From: Bacteroides sp. M10
GTDB lineage: Bacteria; Bacteroidota; Bacteroidia; Bacteroidales; Bacteroidaceae
DNA length: 64,000 bases
Assembly: GCF_014334015.1 (NCBI RefSeq)
Contig: NZ_CP060488.1
Location: forward strand, 1,136,501-1,200,500
Direction: 5' to 3'
Below the pieces are notes generated by a model. That model was not told where the DNA came from, made no database searches, and saw nothing but the letters and a program-made list of their open reading frames with translations. Position numbers and translations under genes: made by a program. Below, one piece after another: positions 36,649 to 47,400 of this stretch. The first letter of the stretch is position 1. Each line of letters opens with the position of its first letter.

Positions 36649-38892
36649 TCATTGGGTATACTCGAATGTCACCGTACCGCGAATATCAGAAGAAGAAGCG
36701 GCAATGTATGCCTTAAATTTACCAGGTTCTGCCACCCAAGTATGCTGTTTATCATCAAAGAATTGCAATGCTTCCGGTTTGATCGTAAACTTCACTTCTT
36801 TTTCTTCATTCGGAAGAAGCTGTACTTTCCGAAAGTCCTTCAACTCTTTTACCGGGCGAAGAACACTACACTCTTCGTCACCAATATATAACTGAACGAT
36901 CTCTTTCCCTACCATTTCTCCTGTATTCTTAATTTTTACAGTAAGATCAATACTGCCATCAGCATTCATTGTTTTAGCCGATACTGCAGGCTTACTATAT
37001 TCGAAAGCGGTATAACTCATACCATAGCCAAAAGGAAAGAGCGGTCGAATCTTCTTCGTATCATACCAACGATAACCAACCAAAATATCTTCTTTATATT
37101 CCTGACGGATACTATCACCCGGGTAACTAATCTCACCGAAGAAGTGTGCCGGACAATCTTCCAGTTTCACCGGATAAGAAAAAGGTAACTTACCGCTGGG
37201 ATTCACATCTCCGCTCAACACATCAGCCAGTGCCTCTCCGCCGACAGAGCCTAAATACCACGACTGAATAATAGAGGGTACCTCCCTCACCCAAGGCATT
37301 TCCACTGCATTTCCACTAACAATCACTGCTACCAGATTCTTATTTACTTTCAACAGAGCTTCTATCAATTCATTCTGTCCAAAAGGAAGTCCATACGACA
37401 GACGGTCACCACCCTCACAATCCTGAAAATGATTCTTATTCAGTCCTCCGACAAAGATCACCAAGTCCGCATTCATTGCTTTTTTCACCGCGTCATTACG
37501 TAAAGAATCTACAGTTGTCTGTGGAATAACATCCGCCCGGCCATACATCGGGCGACCGCTTGTATAGCCTTGTGCATAAACCACATTCTCACCAAACTTC
37601 GCTTTTATACCCTCTAATGGTGAAACCACCCTCTGAACTTTCAACTCCGAAGAGCCGCCGCCTAACATCAAATTACGGGTAGCATTATCTCCCACAACCA
37701 AAATACGTTTATATTTTCCTTGGGGAACGGGTAATAATGCAGGCTGTTTCTTACCTGTCCCATTTTTCAACAAGACAATGCTCTCTGTTGCAACCTCATA
37801 AGCTGTACGATAGTGCTCTTCGCTGGTCAGTGCACCGAACGGTTTCCGGCGATTCATCGCTGTACGGAAAATCAGACGTAACACACGTGCCGCCTTATCA
37901 TTCACTACCTCCATCGGAATCTTACCTTCGCGAACCATTTTCAGATAAGACTTACCCAAATAATAATCATCAAAACCAAATTCCGATTCCGAAGTCAAAC
38001 CATTTGTGTAAGATCCCATTTCAATGTCCAATCCGTACATGGCAGCTTCATAAGTATCATGTGCAGCTCCCCAGTCCGTGATGACGCATCCGTCGAAGTT
38101 CCATTCCCCCTTCAAGATATCATTATTCAGCAATTTGTGATGGGTAGCATGGGTTCCACGCACTTTATTATAAGCTCCCATAACAGACCACGTTTTACCT
38201 CTTTCTACAGCAGCCTTGAAAGCAGGCAGATATATTTCATACAATGCACGGTCGCTTAGTTGCACATCGATATGTCCCCGCCATAATTCCTGATTGTTCA
38301 GTGCATAATGTTTCACACAGGCGGCTACTCCATTCTTCTGCACTCCCTGAATATAAGGCACACAAAGCTCCGAAGCTAAATAAGGGTCTTCCCCCATATA
38401 TTCAAAGTTACGTCCGTTGAGCGGGGTACGATAGATATTCACACCCGGTCCCAACAAAACATCCTTTTCACGATAACGGGCTTCTTCACCGATAGCATAT
38501 CCATATTTCTCTGCCAATAGCGGATTCCAACTAGCTGCCAGACAGGTCAGTGCAGGAAAAGCAGTGCAACTATCATTCGTCCATCCGGCATATCCCCAAT
38601 CATTCCAGTTAATTTCGGCACGCACGCCATGAGGACCGTCACTCATCCAGAGTTCAGGAATACCCAAACGGGGACAACCAGGGGAACTAAACTTCCCTTG
38701 TGCATAACTAAGACGAGTTTTCTCCTCCACAGTCATACGGTTCAGCGCATCCTGTACCCTGACCTCTATCGGTTGTGTATCATCCAAATACACCGGTTTT
38801 TGTTTCTTGTCTTGAGCAATCACCACCATACCTGTCTGAACAGACAGGAAACATATAGTCAATAAAAATATCTTCATTATTCCCATAATCAT
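36649..38892 (-). CDS. GH3 beta-glucosidase of PUL 2 (BoGH3A-like), secreted
   Basis: This 747-residue protein has a signal peptide (VVIAQ). The GH3 N-terminal barrel carries the nucleophile Asp273 in VITDWGA. The second alpha/beta domain contains ILVVGDNA and CEGGDRLSYGLP, whose Glu is a candidate acid/base. A fibronectin III-like domain closes the protein (about 645-745). It should remove non-reducing beta-glucose from debranched xyloglucan oligosaccharides in the periplasm. Its start abuts the GH2 stop directly, and GH31 precedes GH2, so the three form one leftward operon. Residue 6 (MKIFLL) is an alternative start. Confidence 0.9.
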   Translation of the reverse strand: MIMGIMKIFLLTICFLSVQTGMVVIAQDKKQKPVYLDDTQPIEVRVQDALNRMTVEEKTRLSYAQGKFSSPGCPRLGIPELWMSDGPHGVRAEINWNDWGYAGWTNDSCTAFPALTCLAASWNPLLAEKYGYAIGEEARYREKDVLLGPGVNIYRTPLNGRNFEYMGEDPYLASELCVPYIQGVQKNGVAACVKHYALNNQELWRGHIDVQLSDRALYEIYLPAFKAAVERGKTWSVMGAYNKVRGTHATHHKLLNNDILKGEWNFDGCVITDWGAAHDTYEAAMYGLDIEMGSYTNGLTSESEFGFDDYYLGKSYLKMVREGKIPMEVVNDKAARVLRLIFRTAMNRRKPFGALTSEEHYRTAYEVATESIVLLKNGTGKKQPALLPVPQGKYKRILVVGDNATRNLMLGGGSSELKVQRVVSPLEGIKAKFGENVVYAQGYTSGRPMYGRADVIPQTTVDSLRNDAVKKAMNADLVIFVGGLNKNHFQDCEGGDRLSYGLPFGQNELIEALLKVNKNLVAVIVSGNAVEMPWVREVPSIIQSWYLGSVGGEALADVLSGDVNPSGKLPFSYPVKLEDCPAHFFGEISYPGDSIRQEYKEDILVGYRWYDTKKIRPLFPFGYGMSYTAFEYSKPAVSAKTMNADGSIDLTVKIKNTGEMVGKEIVQLYIGDEECSVLRPVKELKDFRKVQLLPNEEKEVKFTIKPEALQFFDDKQHTWVAEPGKFKAYIAASSSDIRGTVTFEYTQ

Positions 38893-41418
38893 TTACAGTT
38901 TACAATCTTTTGCCGAGATCTTCACCACGGCTTGCCGAAGCCCTTCCGAAGTAGCTGTCAGCTCCGTTTTTCCCGGTTTCCCGTCATTCTGAATGACAAC
39001 AAGGCATTTTCCATAAAATGCTTTCCTCTTTTTATCCTTAAAGCGTTCCAACGATACCGGGTTTCCATTGTCCACTCCTGCGATAAAACCATTACCTTTC
39101 ACTGTGAAATTCACCAAATTATCTGCATTCGGACAAAGATTCCCTTCTTCATCCAGCACCTCTACAGTGACGAAACACAAATCTTTTCCATCAGCAGCCA
39201 GAACTGAACGATCAGGAGTCAGGCGAATTTCTGCAGGCTTTCCGGCTGTACGAATTTCCTTTTCCGCTATCACTTCATCCTTTCTGCGTGCAACGACCTT
39301 CACCGTTCCCGGTTCAAACTTTACACGCCAAACAACATGCAGGTTATCAGCATCTTTACATTTCACTCCCTGCGACTTTCCATTCACAAACAATTCCACT
39401 TCATCAGCCTGATTATAGTAGCACCACATATCGATCTCCTGCCCCGGAGTCCAGTTCCAATGCGGGAAAAGATGCAACACTTGTTTATCTGTCCATTCCG
39501 ACTGATATAGATAGTAGACATCTTTGGGGAAACCTGCCAGATCGACAATACCAAAGAATGAACTACGTGCAGGCCATCCGTAAGGAGTCGGTTCTCCGAT
39601 ATAATCAAATCCTGTCCATACATATTGCCCGCTGATAAAGTCGTTGTCTCTGACTAACTTCAGACTTTCTTCATGAGTGTTTCCCCAAGGCACATGACAG
39701 TTCTCATAAGATGAACAGGCAAAAGTAGAATCAGCAAAGGGTTTATCCCAACGCTCGGGCCAGATAAACATCCGGTCACTGGGCATACGGTAGTATCCAC
39801 GTGTCATCAATGCCGAATTACTTTCAGTAATGATAAAGGGCTTGTCCGGAAAATTAGCCGGAACATGAGGAATATCTTTATTATGATAATTATAGCCAAT
39901 CATATCCAGTGCACCGGAACGGAATAAATGATTGCCGGAATTCGGTTCATTGCATCCGGCAGTGACAGGACGGGTAGAATCAAGCCCTTTCACAAAGCTT
40001 ACCAATTTCTTCGTCAGCAAAGAGTTGACACTCTCCTCTCCTTCTTTTGCCAGCATTTCAGAAGAATGTCCGAAATTCAGGATCAAATTGGCCTCTTCCA
40101 GACTCAATGTATCCGCTTTAGCATCACTCCACTGTTCGAGGACTTCATTACCGATACTCCACATAAAGACAGAAGGGTGATTACGGTCACGCAAAATAAA
40201 GTCATTCAAATCGCGCTCGTGCCATTCATTGAAGTAACGGGCATAATCATGTGCTGTTTTTTTCTTCCGCCACATATCAAAAGCCTCATCCATCACGATA
40301 AATCCCATACGATCACAGAGATCAAGCAGTTCGGGTGCGGGAGGATTATGGGAACAACGTATGCCATTGCATCCCATTTTTTTCAGAATCTGCAATTGCC
40401 GTTCAATGGCACGTGTGTTGACAGCTGCCCCCAGACAGCCCAGATCATGGTGCATACATACCCCGTTAATCTTGGTTTGCCTACCGTTCAATGTAAATCC
40501 TTTCCGGGCATCAAAACTAAATGTACGGATACCGACAGGAGTCGTATACCTATCCATACATTCCTCATTTCGCATCACTTCGGTAACCAATGTATACAAG
40601 TAAGGAGTATCAATATCCCACAGCTCCGGTTGTTTTACAGTCAATTGCTGGGCGAAAACAGCTTCTCTGCCAGTTTCCGTTTTTCCGGCCGACCGCGTTC
40701 CGGCAACTTCTCTGCCTTCAGCATCCTGCAAGGATGAGCAGACCGTGATATTTTCATTTGTATCACTTTCATTCACAATGGTAGTAACAAGATTCAGTAC
40801 AGCCTCTCCCTTGTCAACCGATGATGTCGTGACATACGTTCCCCAATCGGCTACGTGTATCGGACCAGTCTTGCTTAGCCATACATTCCGGTAAATGCCA
40901 CAACCCGAATACCAACGTGAATTGGGTTGTTCGGCATTATCCACACGCACAGCCAGCACATTCGGTTCATCCCATTTCAGATAAGGGGTCAGATTATAGC
41001 TGAAACTAATATATCCATAAGGACGCACTCCTAACGAAACACCGTTGATGAATACTTCCGAATTCATATATACTCCGTCAAATTCCATGCGGAAGATCTT
41101 TCCTATATCAGCTTTGTCTACACTAAAAGTTTTGCGATACCATCCAACTCCACCCGGAAGCGCCCCTCCCCCTGTGCCGGAAGGATTTTCACGGCTAAAG
41201 TCTCCCTCAATCGCCCAATCATGAGGCAGATTCAATACCCGCCAGTCATTGTCGGCAAAACCGGGTTGTGCAGCTTGTAGTCCGTCTCCTAAGTGGAAAC
41301 GCCAATCCGCATTAAAGTCAGACCGCTCGCGTGGAGAAATGGGGGAAGAACTGTTACATGCTCCCAATAGTATCAGACAGCTCCCCAATATCAAATATTT
41401 CAGTTTCCCAATCATCAT
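38893..41418 (-). CDS. GH2 beta-galactosidase of PUL 2, lipoprotein
   Basis: This 841-residue protein has a lipobox (LLGAC, Cys near residue 20). Domains are: sugar-binding jelly-roll (about 30-180, LNLPHDWAIEGDF), Ig-like (about 185-285), TIM barrel (about 290-600) with Glu425 in SIGNEV as acid/base and Glu532 in ITESN as nucleophile, a DUF4982-like domain, and a C-terminal Ig-like domain (about 710-840). In the xyloglucan context it would remove beta-1,2-linked galactose from xylosyl branches. It lies 18 bases after GH31 and directly before GH3. Confidence 0.88.
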   Translation of the reverse strand: MMIGKLKYLILGSCLILLGACNSSSPISPRERSDFNADWRFHLGDGLQAAQPGFADNDWRVLNLPHDWAIEGDFSRENPSGTGGGALPGGVGWYRKTFSVDKADIGKIFRMEFDGVYMNSEVFINGVSLGVRPYGYISFSYNLTPYLKWDEPNVLAVRVDNAEQPNSRWYSGCGIYRNVWLSKTGPIHVADWGTYVTTSSVDKGEAVLNLVTTIVNESDTNENITVCSSLQDAEGREVAGTRSAGKTETGREAVFAQQLTVKQPELWDIDTPYLYTLVTEVMRNEECMDRYTTPVGIRTFSFDARKGFTLNGRQTKINGVCMHHDLGCLGAAVNTRAIERQLQILKKMGCNGIRCSHNPPAPELLDLCDRMGFIVMDEAFDMWRKKKTAHDYARYFNEWHERDLNDFILRDRNHPSVFMWSIGNEVLEQWSDAKADTLSLEEANLILNFGHSSEMLAKEGEESVNSLLTKKLVSFVKGLDSTRPVTAGCNEPNSGNHLFRSGALDMIGYNYHNKDIPHVPANFPDKPFIITESNSALMTRGYYRMPSDRMFIWPERWDKPFADSTFACSSYENCHVPWGNTHEESLKLVRDNDFISGQYVWTGFDYIGEPTPYGWPARSSFFGIVDLAGFPKDVYYLYQSEWTDKQVLHLFPHWNWTPGQEIDMWCYYNQADEVELFVNGKSQGVKCKDADNLHVVWRVKFEPGTVKVVARRKDEVIAEKEIRTAGKPAEIRLTPDRSVLAADGKDLCFVTVEVLDEEGNLCPNADNLVNFTVKGNGFIAGVDNGNPVSLERFKDKKRKAFYGKCLVVIQNDGKPGKTELTATSEGLRQAVVKISAKDCKL

Positions 41419-41436
41419 CGAATCCTATCATTCAGC

Positions 41437-44301
41437 TTACAGTTTCAATGTCTGCTCGCTGCCATTATACTTCACAGTCACTCCTTTCGCATTCAAATCA
41501 AACGGTTGTGCTTTCTCCTTATTAACCGTAACTACAGTGAAAGTACGTTCCTTCAACATACCCGGAAATTCTCCCTTGCGTTCACCGATCACTAATGTCT
41601 TAGTAGCCTCATCATACTTCATCGGTATCATGGCGTACATACCCTGTTCATAGTTATAATTCACCCCCTCATCTTCGTATAGCGTAAACTCTCCATCAGC
41701 CCCCTGATAAATATATAAACGGATATGATCCGCCGGTCTTTCATCCGTATACTGAATATCATCTCCGAACGGTACGATAGCGCCTGCACGCACATACAGC
41801 GGGATACGCTCATAAGGAGCCTCTATTACTTTTCTCTCTCCTCCGGGCTGGAATTTACCGGAATAAAAATCATACCAGCCTTCTGCCTGGGGGAAATAAA
41901 TCTCACGACTACGGTCACCATAGCGATAAACCGGAGATACCATAAATGAAGGACCGAACATATACTGGTCACCAATATTATTCACTTGGGTATCCGCTGT
42001 AAAATCCATGACTAATGGACGCATGATTGTATAATCATTAAACCAGGTCATACCTGCCAACGAATAAATATACGGCATCATATTGTAGCGTAGCTTGGTA
42101 TAATAAACAACCGATTGATAGGCCGGATGCCCTTCCGGAGCAATCTCCCATATTTCACGGAACGGGTATTGTCCATGTGCACGATACAGAGGAACGAATG
42201 CACCGAATTGATACCAACGGGCATTTAATTCACGCCATTCTTTATAATCGGCATTTTCTGTCTTTGTCACATTCCATTGCTTCTGTCCCGCTACATAACG
42301 GTTCTCTACACAAAAGCCGCCAATATCCATTGTCCAGTAAGGTATTCCACTCATCGCAAAATTCAGTCCGGCAGAAATCTGTGCCTTCATATCCTCCCAA
42401 CGTGTACCGATATCTCCGCTCCATGTAGCTGTAGAATAACGCTGTAACCCGGCAAATCCCGAACGGGTCAATAAGAACACACGTTTATTATTATCCACTC
42501 CGCGCTGACCGTCATAAATGGCTTCTGCATTCATCAGTGCATAAGCATTGAAAAATTCCGTAGAGGAACCCAACGCCGTAGGTCCGCACAAAGCCTTCCG
42601 ATATTCCAAGTCGGTACAGTCACGTACATTCGGTTCGCTGGCATCCATCCACCAGGCATCGATACCCAACGGATAATAGTGCTCATACATCTGCTTCCAA
42701 AACAGTTTACGTGCATCCGGATCATAAGCGTCATAAAAACCATAATGGTAACCGGGACCTACCCAATCTTTCAAGCTATCCCTGACAGACTGCTGATACA
42801 TCCACCCATTCTTGTCGAACTCCTTGAAATGTTCGGTAGTAACATAGAACTTAGGCCACACCGAAATCATCATACGCCCATGCATAGCATGAATGGAATC
42901 GACCATTGCTTTGGGATCCGGAAAGCGCGCCTTATCAAACTCATGACTTCCCCAAGCATTTTCCGGCCAGTGATTCCAATCCAGTACGACATTATCCACC
43001 GGGATTTTACGATCACGGAAACCTTTCAGTGCACCCAACATTTCATCTTGTGTATTATACTTCTCCCGACTTTGCCAGAAACCCATTGCCCATTTCGGCA
43101 TAACAGGTGACTTTCCGGTCAGAGTCCGATAGCCACTGATTACTTCATCCATATCCTCACCAACCACAAAATAATAATCAAGCTGCTTTGCCATCTCGCT
43201 CCACCATGACTGTTTCCCCTGTTCTGCCGGATCTACAGGAGTCAATGCCCGCAGCCCGCAATAAGACTGCCCGCCATCAGGCTGCCATTCGATTTTCAAC
43301 GGTACACGTTTCCCTGCTTCCAGATGAACAGCAAACTTATAGCTATTAGGATTCCATGCAGTCCGCCAACGTTCCGGCACCACCGGTTCATTATTCAAAT
43401 AGACCTTGACATATCCGGCGTAATAAAGAATAAACTTAAATTCTCCTGTTTGAGCAGGTTCTATCTCGCCTTCATAAGTGACCTTAGCCCCCATTAACGG
43501 CAATTTCTCCGGAAGATTCTGAATCGTTTTCAGATTCTCAAAATAAATGGAGTCTTCCCGGCGAACCAACGTCTCTCCTTTTTTAGGCACGTAAGTACCG
43601 GTAAGCGCACCTTCCCGGCCTGTCTTATCATAAAGCTTAAAGACCCGGTTCAATTGGGAGTAGTCATTCGGATTACCGAAACGGCACAATGAATAGCTAT
43701 CCAGCAGTACACCATAATTCTTATTTGAAACAACGAATGGAACAGAGACTTTCGTATTGTATTGGAACAGTTCTTCGTTCTTACCCTTATAATTAAATTC
43801 ATCCGCCTGATGCTGCCCCAATCCGTAGAACGCTTCATCTTCAGGAGATTCAAAAACCTGACAGATCGTATATCCCTTTGTTCCTTCTACTTCGATTGGA
43901 GTAAACTTCTTTCCTCCTCCCCTGTTTTCCTGCAGGATTAACTTTCCGTCTTTATCCGCAAACCACACCTCTCCGGTACTGGCCAGTACGGACGCTTTCA
44001 CTTCTTCTGTAGACACTGTAATCGTATCGCCATTCTGCATGACGGCAAATGGGATTTGTTTTTCCTGCGGAACAACAATCAAACTTTGCGGATCGGCAAA
44101 CTTGCTGTCGGCAGTAGCAGAAACATGGATCAATTTATCTCCCATCACTTGCAGACGAACCAGTCGGGGACCTCCCGTTACTTCCTGTTGTACTTTAACT
44201 ATCACGCTATCGCCTGTCTCCTCATAGACCTTATTGGCACATGCTCCGAAAAGAAGTCCCGGCAACAGGCAACAGAAAATGTTTTTCATATTCATAATCA
44301 T
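41437..44301 (-). CDS. GH31 alpha-xylosidase with PA14 insert (BoGH31A-like), lipoprotein
   Basis: This 954-residue protein has a lipobox (LLFGAC). An N-terminal beta-sandwich is interrupted by a PA14 domain (about 225-365, EIEPAQTGEFKFILYYAGYVKVYLN). The barrel follows, with the nucleophile Asp553 in WWMDAS and the acid/base Asp630 in WSGDIG. Both residue numbers agree with those I recall for the B. ovatus xyloglucan alpha-xylosidase BoGH31A, which also has 954 residues. It should cleave alpha-1,6-xylose from the non-reducing end of xyloglucan oligosaccharides in the periplasm. It is the first gene of the GH31-GH2-GH3 operon and has its own -7 box. This is the strongest single pointer to xyloglucan. 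Confidence 0.93.
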   Translation of the reverse strand: MIMNMKNIFCCLLPGLLFGACANKVYEETGDSVIVKVQQEVTGGPRLVRLQVMGDKLIHVSATADSKFADPQSLIVVPQEKQIPFAVMQNGDTITVSTEEVKASVLASTGEVWFADKDGKLILQENRGGGKKFTPIEVEGTKGYTICQVFESPEDEAFYGLGQHQADEFNYKGKNEELFQYNTKVSVPFVVSNKNYGVLLDSYSLCRFGNPNDYSQLNRVFKLYDKTGREGALTGTYVPKKGETLVRREDSIYFENLKTIQNLPEKLPLMGAKVTYEGEIEPAQTGEFKFILYYAGYVKVYLNNEPVVPERWRTAWNPNSYKFAVHLEAGKRVPLKIEWQPDGGQSYCGLRALTPVDPAEQGKQSWWSEMAKQLDYYFVVGEDMDEVISGYRTLTGKSPVMPKWAMGFWQSREKYNTQDEMLGALKGFRDRKIPVDNVVLDWNHWPENAWGSHEFDKARFPDPKAMVDSIHAMHGRMMISVWPKFYVTTEHFKEFDKNGWMYQQSVRDSLKDWVGPGYHYGFYDAYDPDARKLFWKQMYEHYYPLGIDAWWMDASEPNVRDCTDLEYRKALCGPTALGSSTEFFNAYALMNAEAIYDGQRGVDNNKRVFLLTRSGFAGLQRYSTATWSGDIGTRWEDMKAQISAGLNFAMSGIPYWTMDIGGFCVENRYVAGQKQWNVTKTENADYKEWRELNARWYQFGAFVPLYRAHGQYPFREIWEIAPEGHPAYQSVVYYTKLRYNMMPYIYSLAGMTWFNDYTIMRPLVMDFTADTQVNNIGDQYMFGPSFMVSPVYRYGDRSREIYFPQAEGWYDFYSGKFQPGGERKVIEAPYERIPLYVRAGAIVPFGDDIQYTDERPADHIRLYIYQGADGEFTLYEDEGVNYNYEQGMYAMIPMKYDEATKTLVIGERKGEFPGMLKERTFTVVTVNKEKAQPFDLNAKGVTVKYNGSEQTLKL

Positions 44302-44340
44302 ACCTACCTTTAGGGTTCAACAATATATTTTCTCATATCG

Positions 44341-44348
44341 CAAAAGTA
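44341..44348 (-). promoter_or_regulatory. -7 box for the GH31-GH2-GH3 operon
   Basis: On the minus strand TACTTTTG fits TAnnTTTG, 39 bases before the GH31 ATG. The -33 region would fall within the terminator hairpin of the upstream HTCS gene. Confidence 0.6.
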
Positions 44349-44361
44349 AGTACTATAAATG

Positions 44362-44401
44362 AAAAGTTCCCCTTCTAATGTTTTATAGAAGGGGAACTTT
44401 T
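44362..44401 (-). terminator. Terminator after the HTCS gene
   Basis: A perfect 16-bp inverted repeat (44362-44377 / 44386-44401) has an 8-base loop and a GC-rich core, GTTCCCC. Reading leftwards, its 3' arm ends in AACTTTTCATTT, a weak T-tract. It lies 43 bases downstream of the HTCS stop and just upstream of the GH31 promoter. Confidence 0.75.
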
Positions 44402-44444
44402 AAACAGTGACCGGACGATATGTTTTTTTCAGAGGTATCATTTG

Positions 44445-47400
44445 TTATTTCCCTTCTTTTTCCTGGTAAACAGAGGGCAAAACACCAAATTCATCCTTGA
44501 AATATTTACTGAAATACTTCGGGTTGTTAAAACCACACTGATAGGCTATCTCCGACACATTCCGCTGGCTTTCACGCAATAATTGCGCCGCCCTCTTCAA
44601 GCGGATTACACGAATAAATTCAATAGGGGTCTTACCTGTTATCTGTAATAGTTTTTTATAAAGATGCACCCTGCTCATACCCAGCTCATGGCTCAATTCC
44701 TTCACCGACAAATCGCAACGGGCAATGTTTTCCTCCACATATTTGATAGCATTCTCTACCAACTTCTCGTCCATTGAGGTGATGGCAATCTCGCTCGGTT
44801 CAGGATCAATGCGCGTCTTTATCTTGTCAGTCCGGTTTCTACCACTCAGTTCTATCAGTTTACGCATACGCAGTATCAGTATCTCCACCATGAAAGGTTT
44901 TGTCATGTAGTCGTCCGCACCGATAGTCAGTCCCTCCACCTTGTCTTCCACCGCCTGCTTAGCTGTGAGCAATATCACCGGGATGACACTGGTACGCTTG
45001 TCCGTCTTCACCAAATGGCACAACTCGTTACCGTCCATCTCGGGCATCATCACGTCACTGACGATGATATCCGGCATCAGTTCGGGTATCATCGACCAAG
45101 CCTCGCGGCCGTTGGAAGCCGACTGCACCCGGAAATACAAGTTCAGACTTTCTTTCATGAACTCAATCAAGTCTGCGTTGTCATCTACAATCACCGCCAG
45201 CGGCTTTTCCCTTTCGCTTCCGTCTTCTTCCTCACCCTCTTCCTCATCCGGAAGTTCTTCCAAGGGGATTTCTTCTTCCCTACCGGACAACAATTCCTCC
45301 CGCTTGCAGCGCTTGACAGGCAGTTCAATCAAAAACACGCTTCCCGAACCGACATTATCCACCACCCGTACCGATCCTCCGTGCAACATCACAAAATCAC
45401 GCACCAAGCTCAAGCCGATACCGCTTCCCGTAGACTGATGATGATCCGACGCCTCCTGTTCCACCTGATAAAACCGTTCAAAAATCCGTTCCTTGTCTTC
45501 GTCCTTGATACCGATACCGGTATCCGAAACCTTTATCGACAGCCTGTCCGGCTTTTCCTGCTGCATCTCCAACGCCACATCCACCCGCCCTCCTTCCGGA
45601 GTAAACTTGAAAGCGTTCGACAACAAGTTCATCACAGTCTTACCTATCTTGTCTTCATCAAACAACATATTCAGTGACTCCATGCCGGCATAGAAGGTCA
45701 GATGCACATGTTTTTTCTCGGAAAGCATCAGGAAAGAAGTACAGATATTGCGTATAAATGCCACAATATCCCCTTCGGATAAAGACAGGTGCATCCCCGA
45801 CATCTCGTTCTTGCGGAAATCGAGCAGCTGGTTGACCAAATTCAGCAATCGCACGGCATTACGGTGCATCAGCTGTAACTTGTTCTGCAGTTTCTCATCT
45901 GTCATCTCCTTCATCATACCCTCCAAAGGAGATATAATCAGCGTGAGCGGCGTGCGCAGCTCATGGCTGACATTCGTGAAGAAGCGGAATTTCATCTGAT
46001 TCAGTTCCTCTTTCTTCTTTGCATCCTCTTCCATCTGGCGTATCTTGAACTTATTTCGTTCCCTGCGCTGCACGGAATAGAATACAAATAAAAGGATTCC
46101 AGCAAGCAAAAGTACGTAAAGAACGTAAGCCCACGGAGTCATCCAGAAAGGGGGAAGAATCACTATCTTCAAGCGGGCTTCATCGGTCCCTTTATATCCA
46201 TCGCTATTGACTGCCTTCACCCTAAGGGTATACGTGCCAGGAGCCAGATTGGTATACGTCACACGGTGCATATCGGCGGTACTCGCCAGCCAGTCGTCAT
46301 TAAATCCTTCCAGTTTGTAAAAGTAGCCGGTCTTTTCGGGTAACACATAATTGTCCGAAGCGAAGAATACCGTAAAAACATTCTGCTTATAATCCAAAAC
46401 GATTTCTTCCGTCTCATTCAAGGCTTTCTTCAACAGCACGCGCCCCGCATATTCGCCGCCCACCTTTACATCCTCATTGAAGAGCTGGAATCCGGTGAAC
46501 ATTACTTTGGGAAGAGTGCGGTTGTACTTTATGTTGTCGGGATAGAAACGGTTCAACCCATACAGGCCGCCCAACACGATTTCTCCCGTATGCAGGCGCT
46601 TGAGCGAACGCTGGTTGAAATCACAGCTCTGCAACCCGTCCTTGTCGTTATAGGCATAGCAGCGAAAGACAGGATGCTCCGTCTTGCTGTCCACCTGTAA
46701 GACCACATTTATCAGTTCACCTCCCGTACTTACCCACATGTCTTTATTGTCACCTTCCGTAATGCCCAATATCGGCAGTTTTGAGAAATCCCGCTTGATA
46801 GGAACCTCGTAGAGTTCGTCCCGCTTCAGGTCGTAAACATTGAGTCCCTCGCGCGTGGCCAGCCAAAGCAATCCGCGGCTGTCTTCATACACCTGGTTGA
46901 TAATCAAATGAGAAAAAAACGCCTTACCGGACTTCGTACCGGTGACGTTTGTAATCGTCCGCATATTCAAGTCTATGACAGCCAGACCCGCTGTCGTACC
47001 CACATACAGCATGTGATCGCGCCCGATGCAAAGAGAGAATACATAGTCGGATACCAGATCAGAGTTTCCGGTGGTATAGGTCGTAAAAGTTCCCGTTTCA
47101 GGGTTCAGGCATTGCAGCCCTTTGCCTAAAGTACCGATCCAGATATTGCCTTCGGCGTCTTCGGCCAATGCCCACACATTGTCGCAAGCCAGCGAATGGG
47201 TGCCTGCCTCGCCGGCACGGTAATGCACAAAACGGTTTCCATCGTAGCAGTTCAGACCTCCCCAAAAAGTTCCTGCCCACAAACGCTCCTTGCTGTCGCG
47301 CAGAAGACATACGATTACGTTACTCGAGATGGAACGGGAATCCGCCGTATGCAGAAATACTTTCCGCTCGTCCGTCAGCATATTCCAACGAATCAATCCG

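Noticed and set aside
39928-40737. Open frame of 269 codons on the + strand inside the GH2 gene
   Set aside because: It lies wholly inside the strong GH2 frame, has no recognisable domain and reads as the complement of conserved GH2 motifs.
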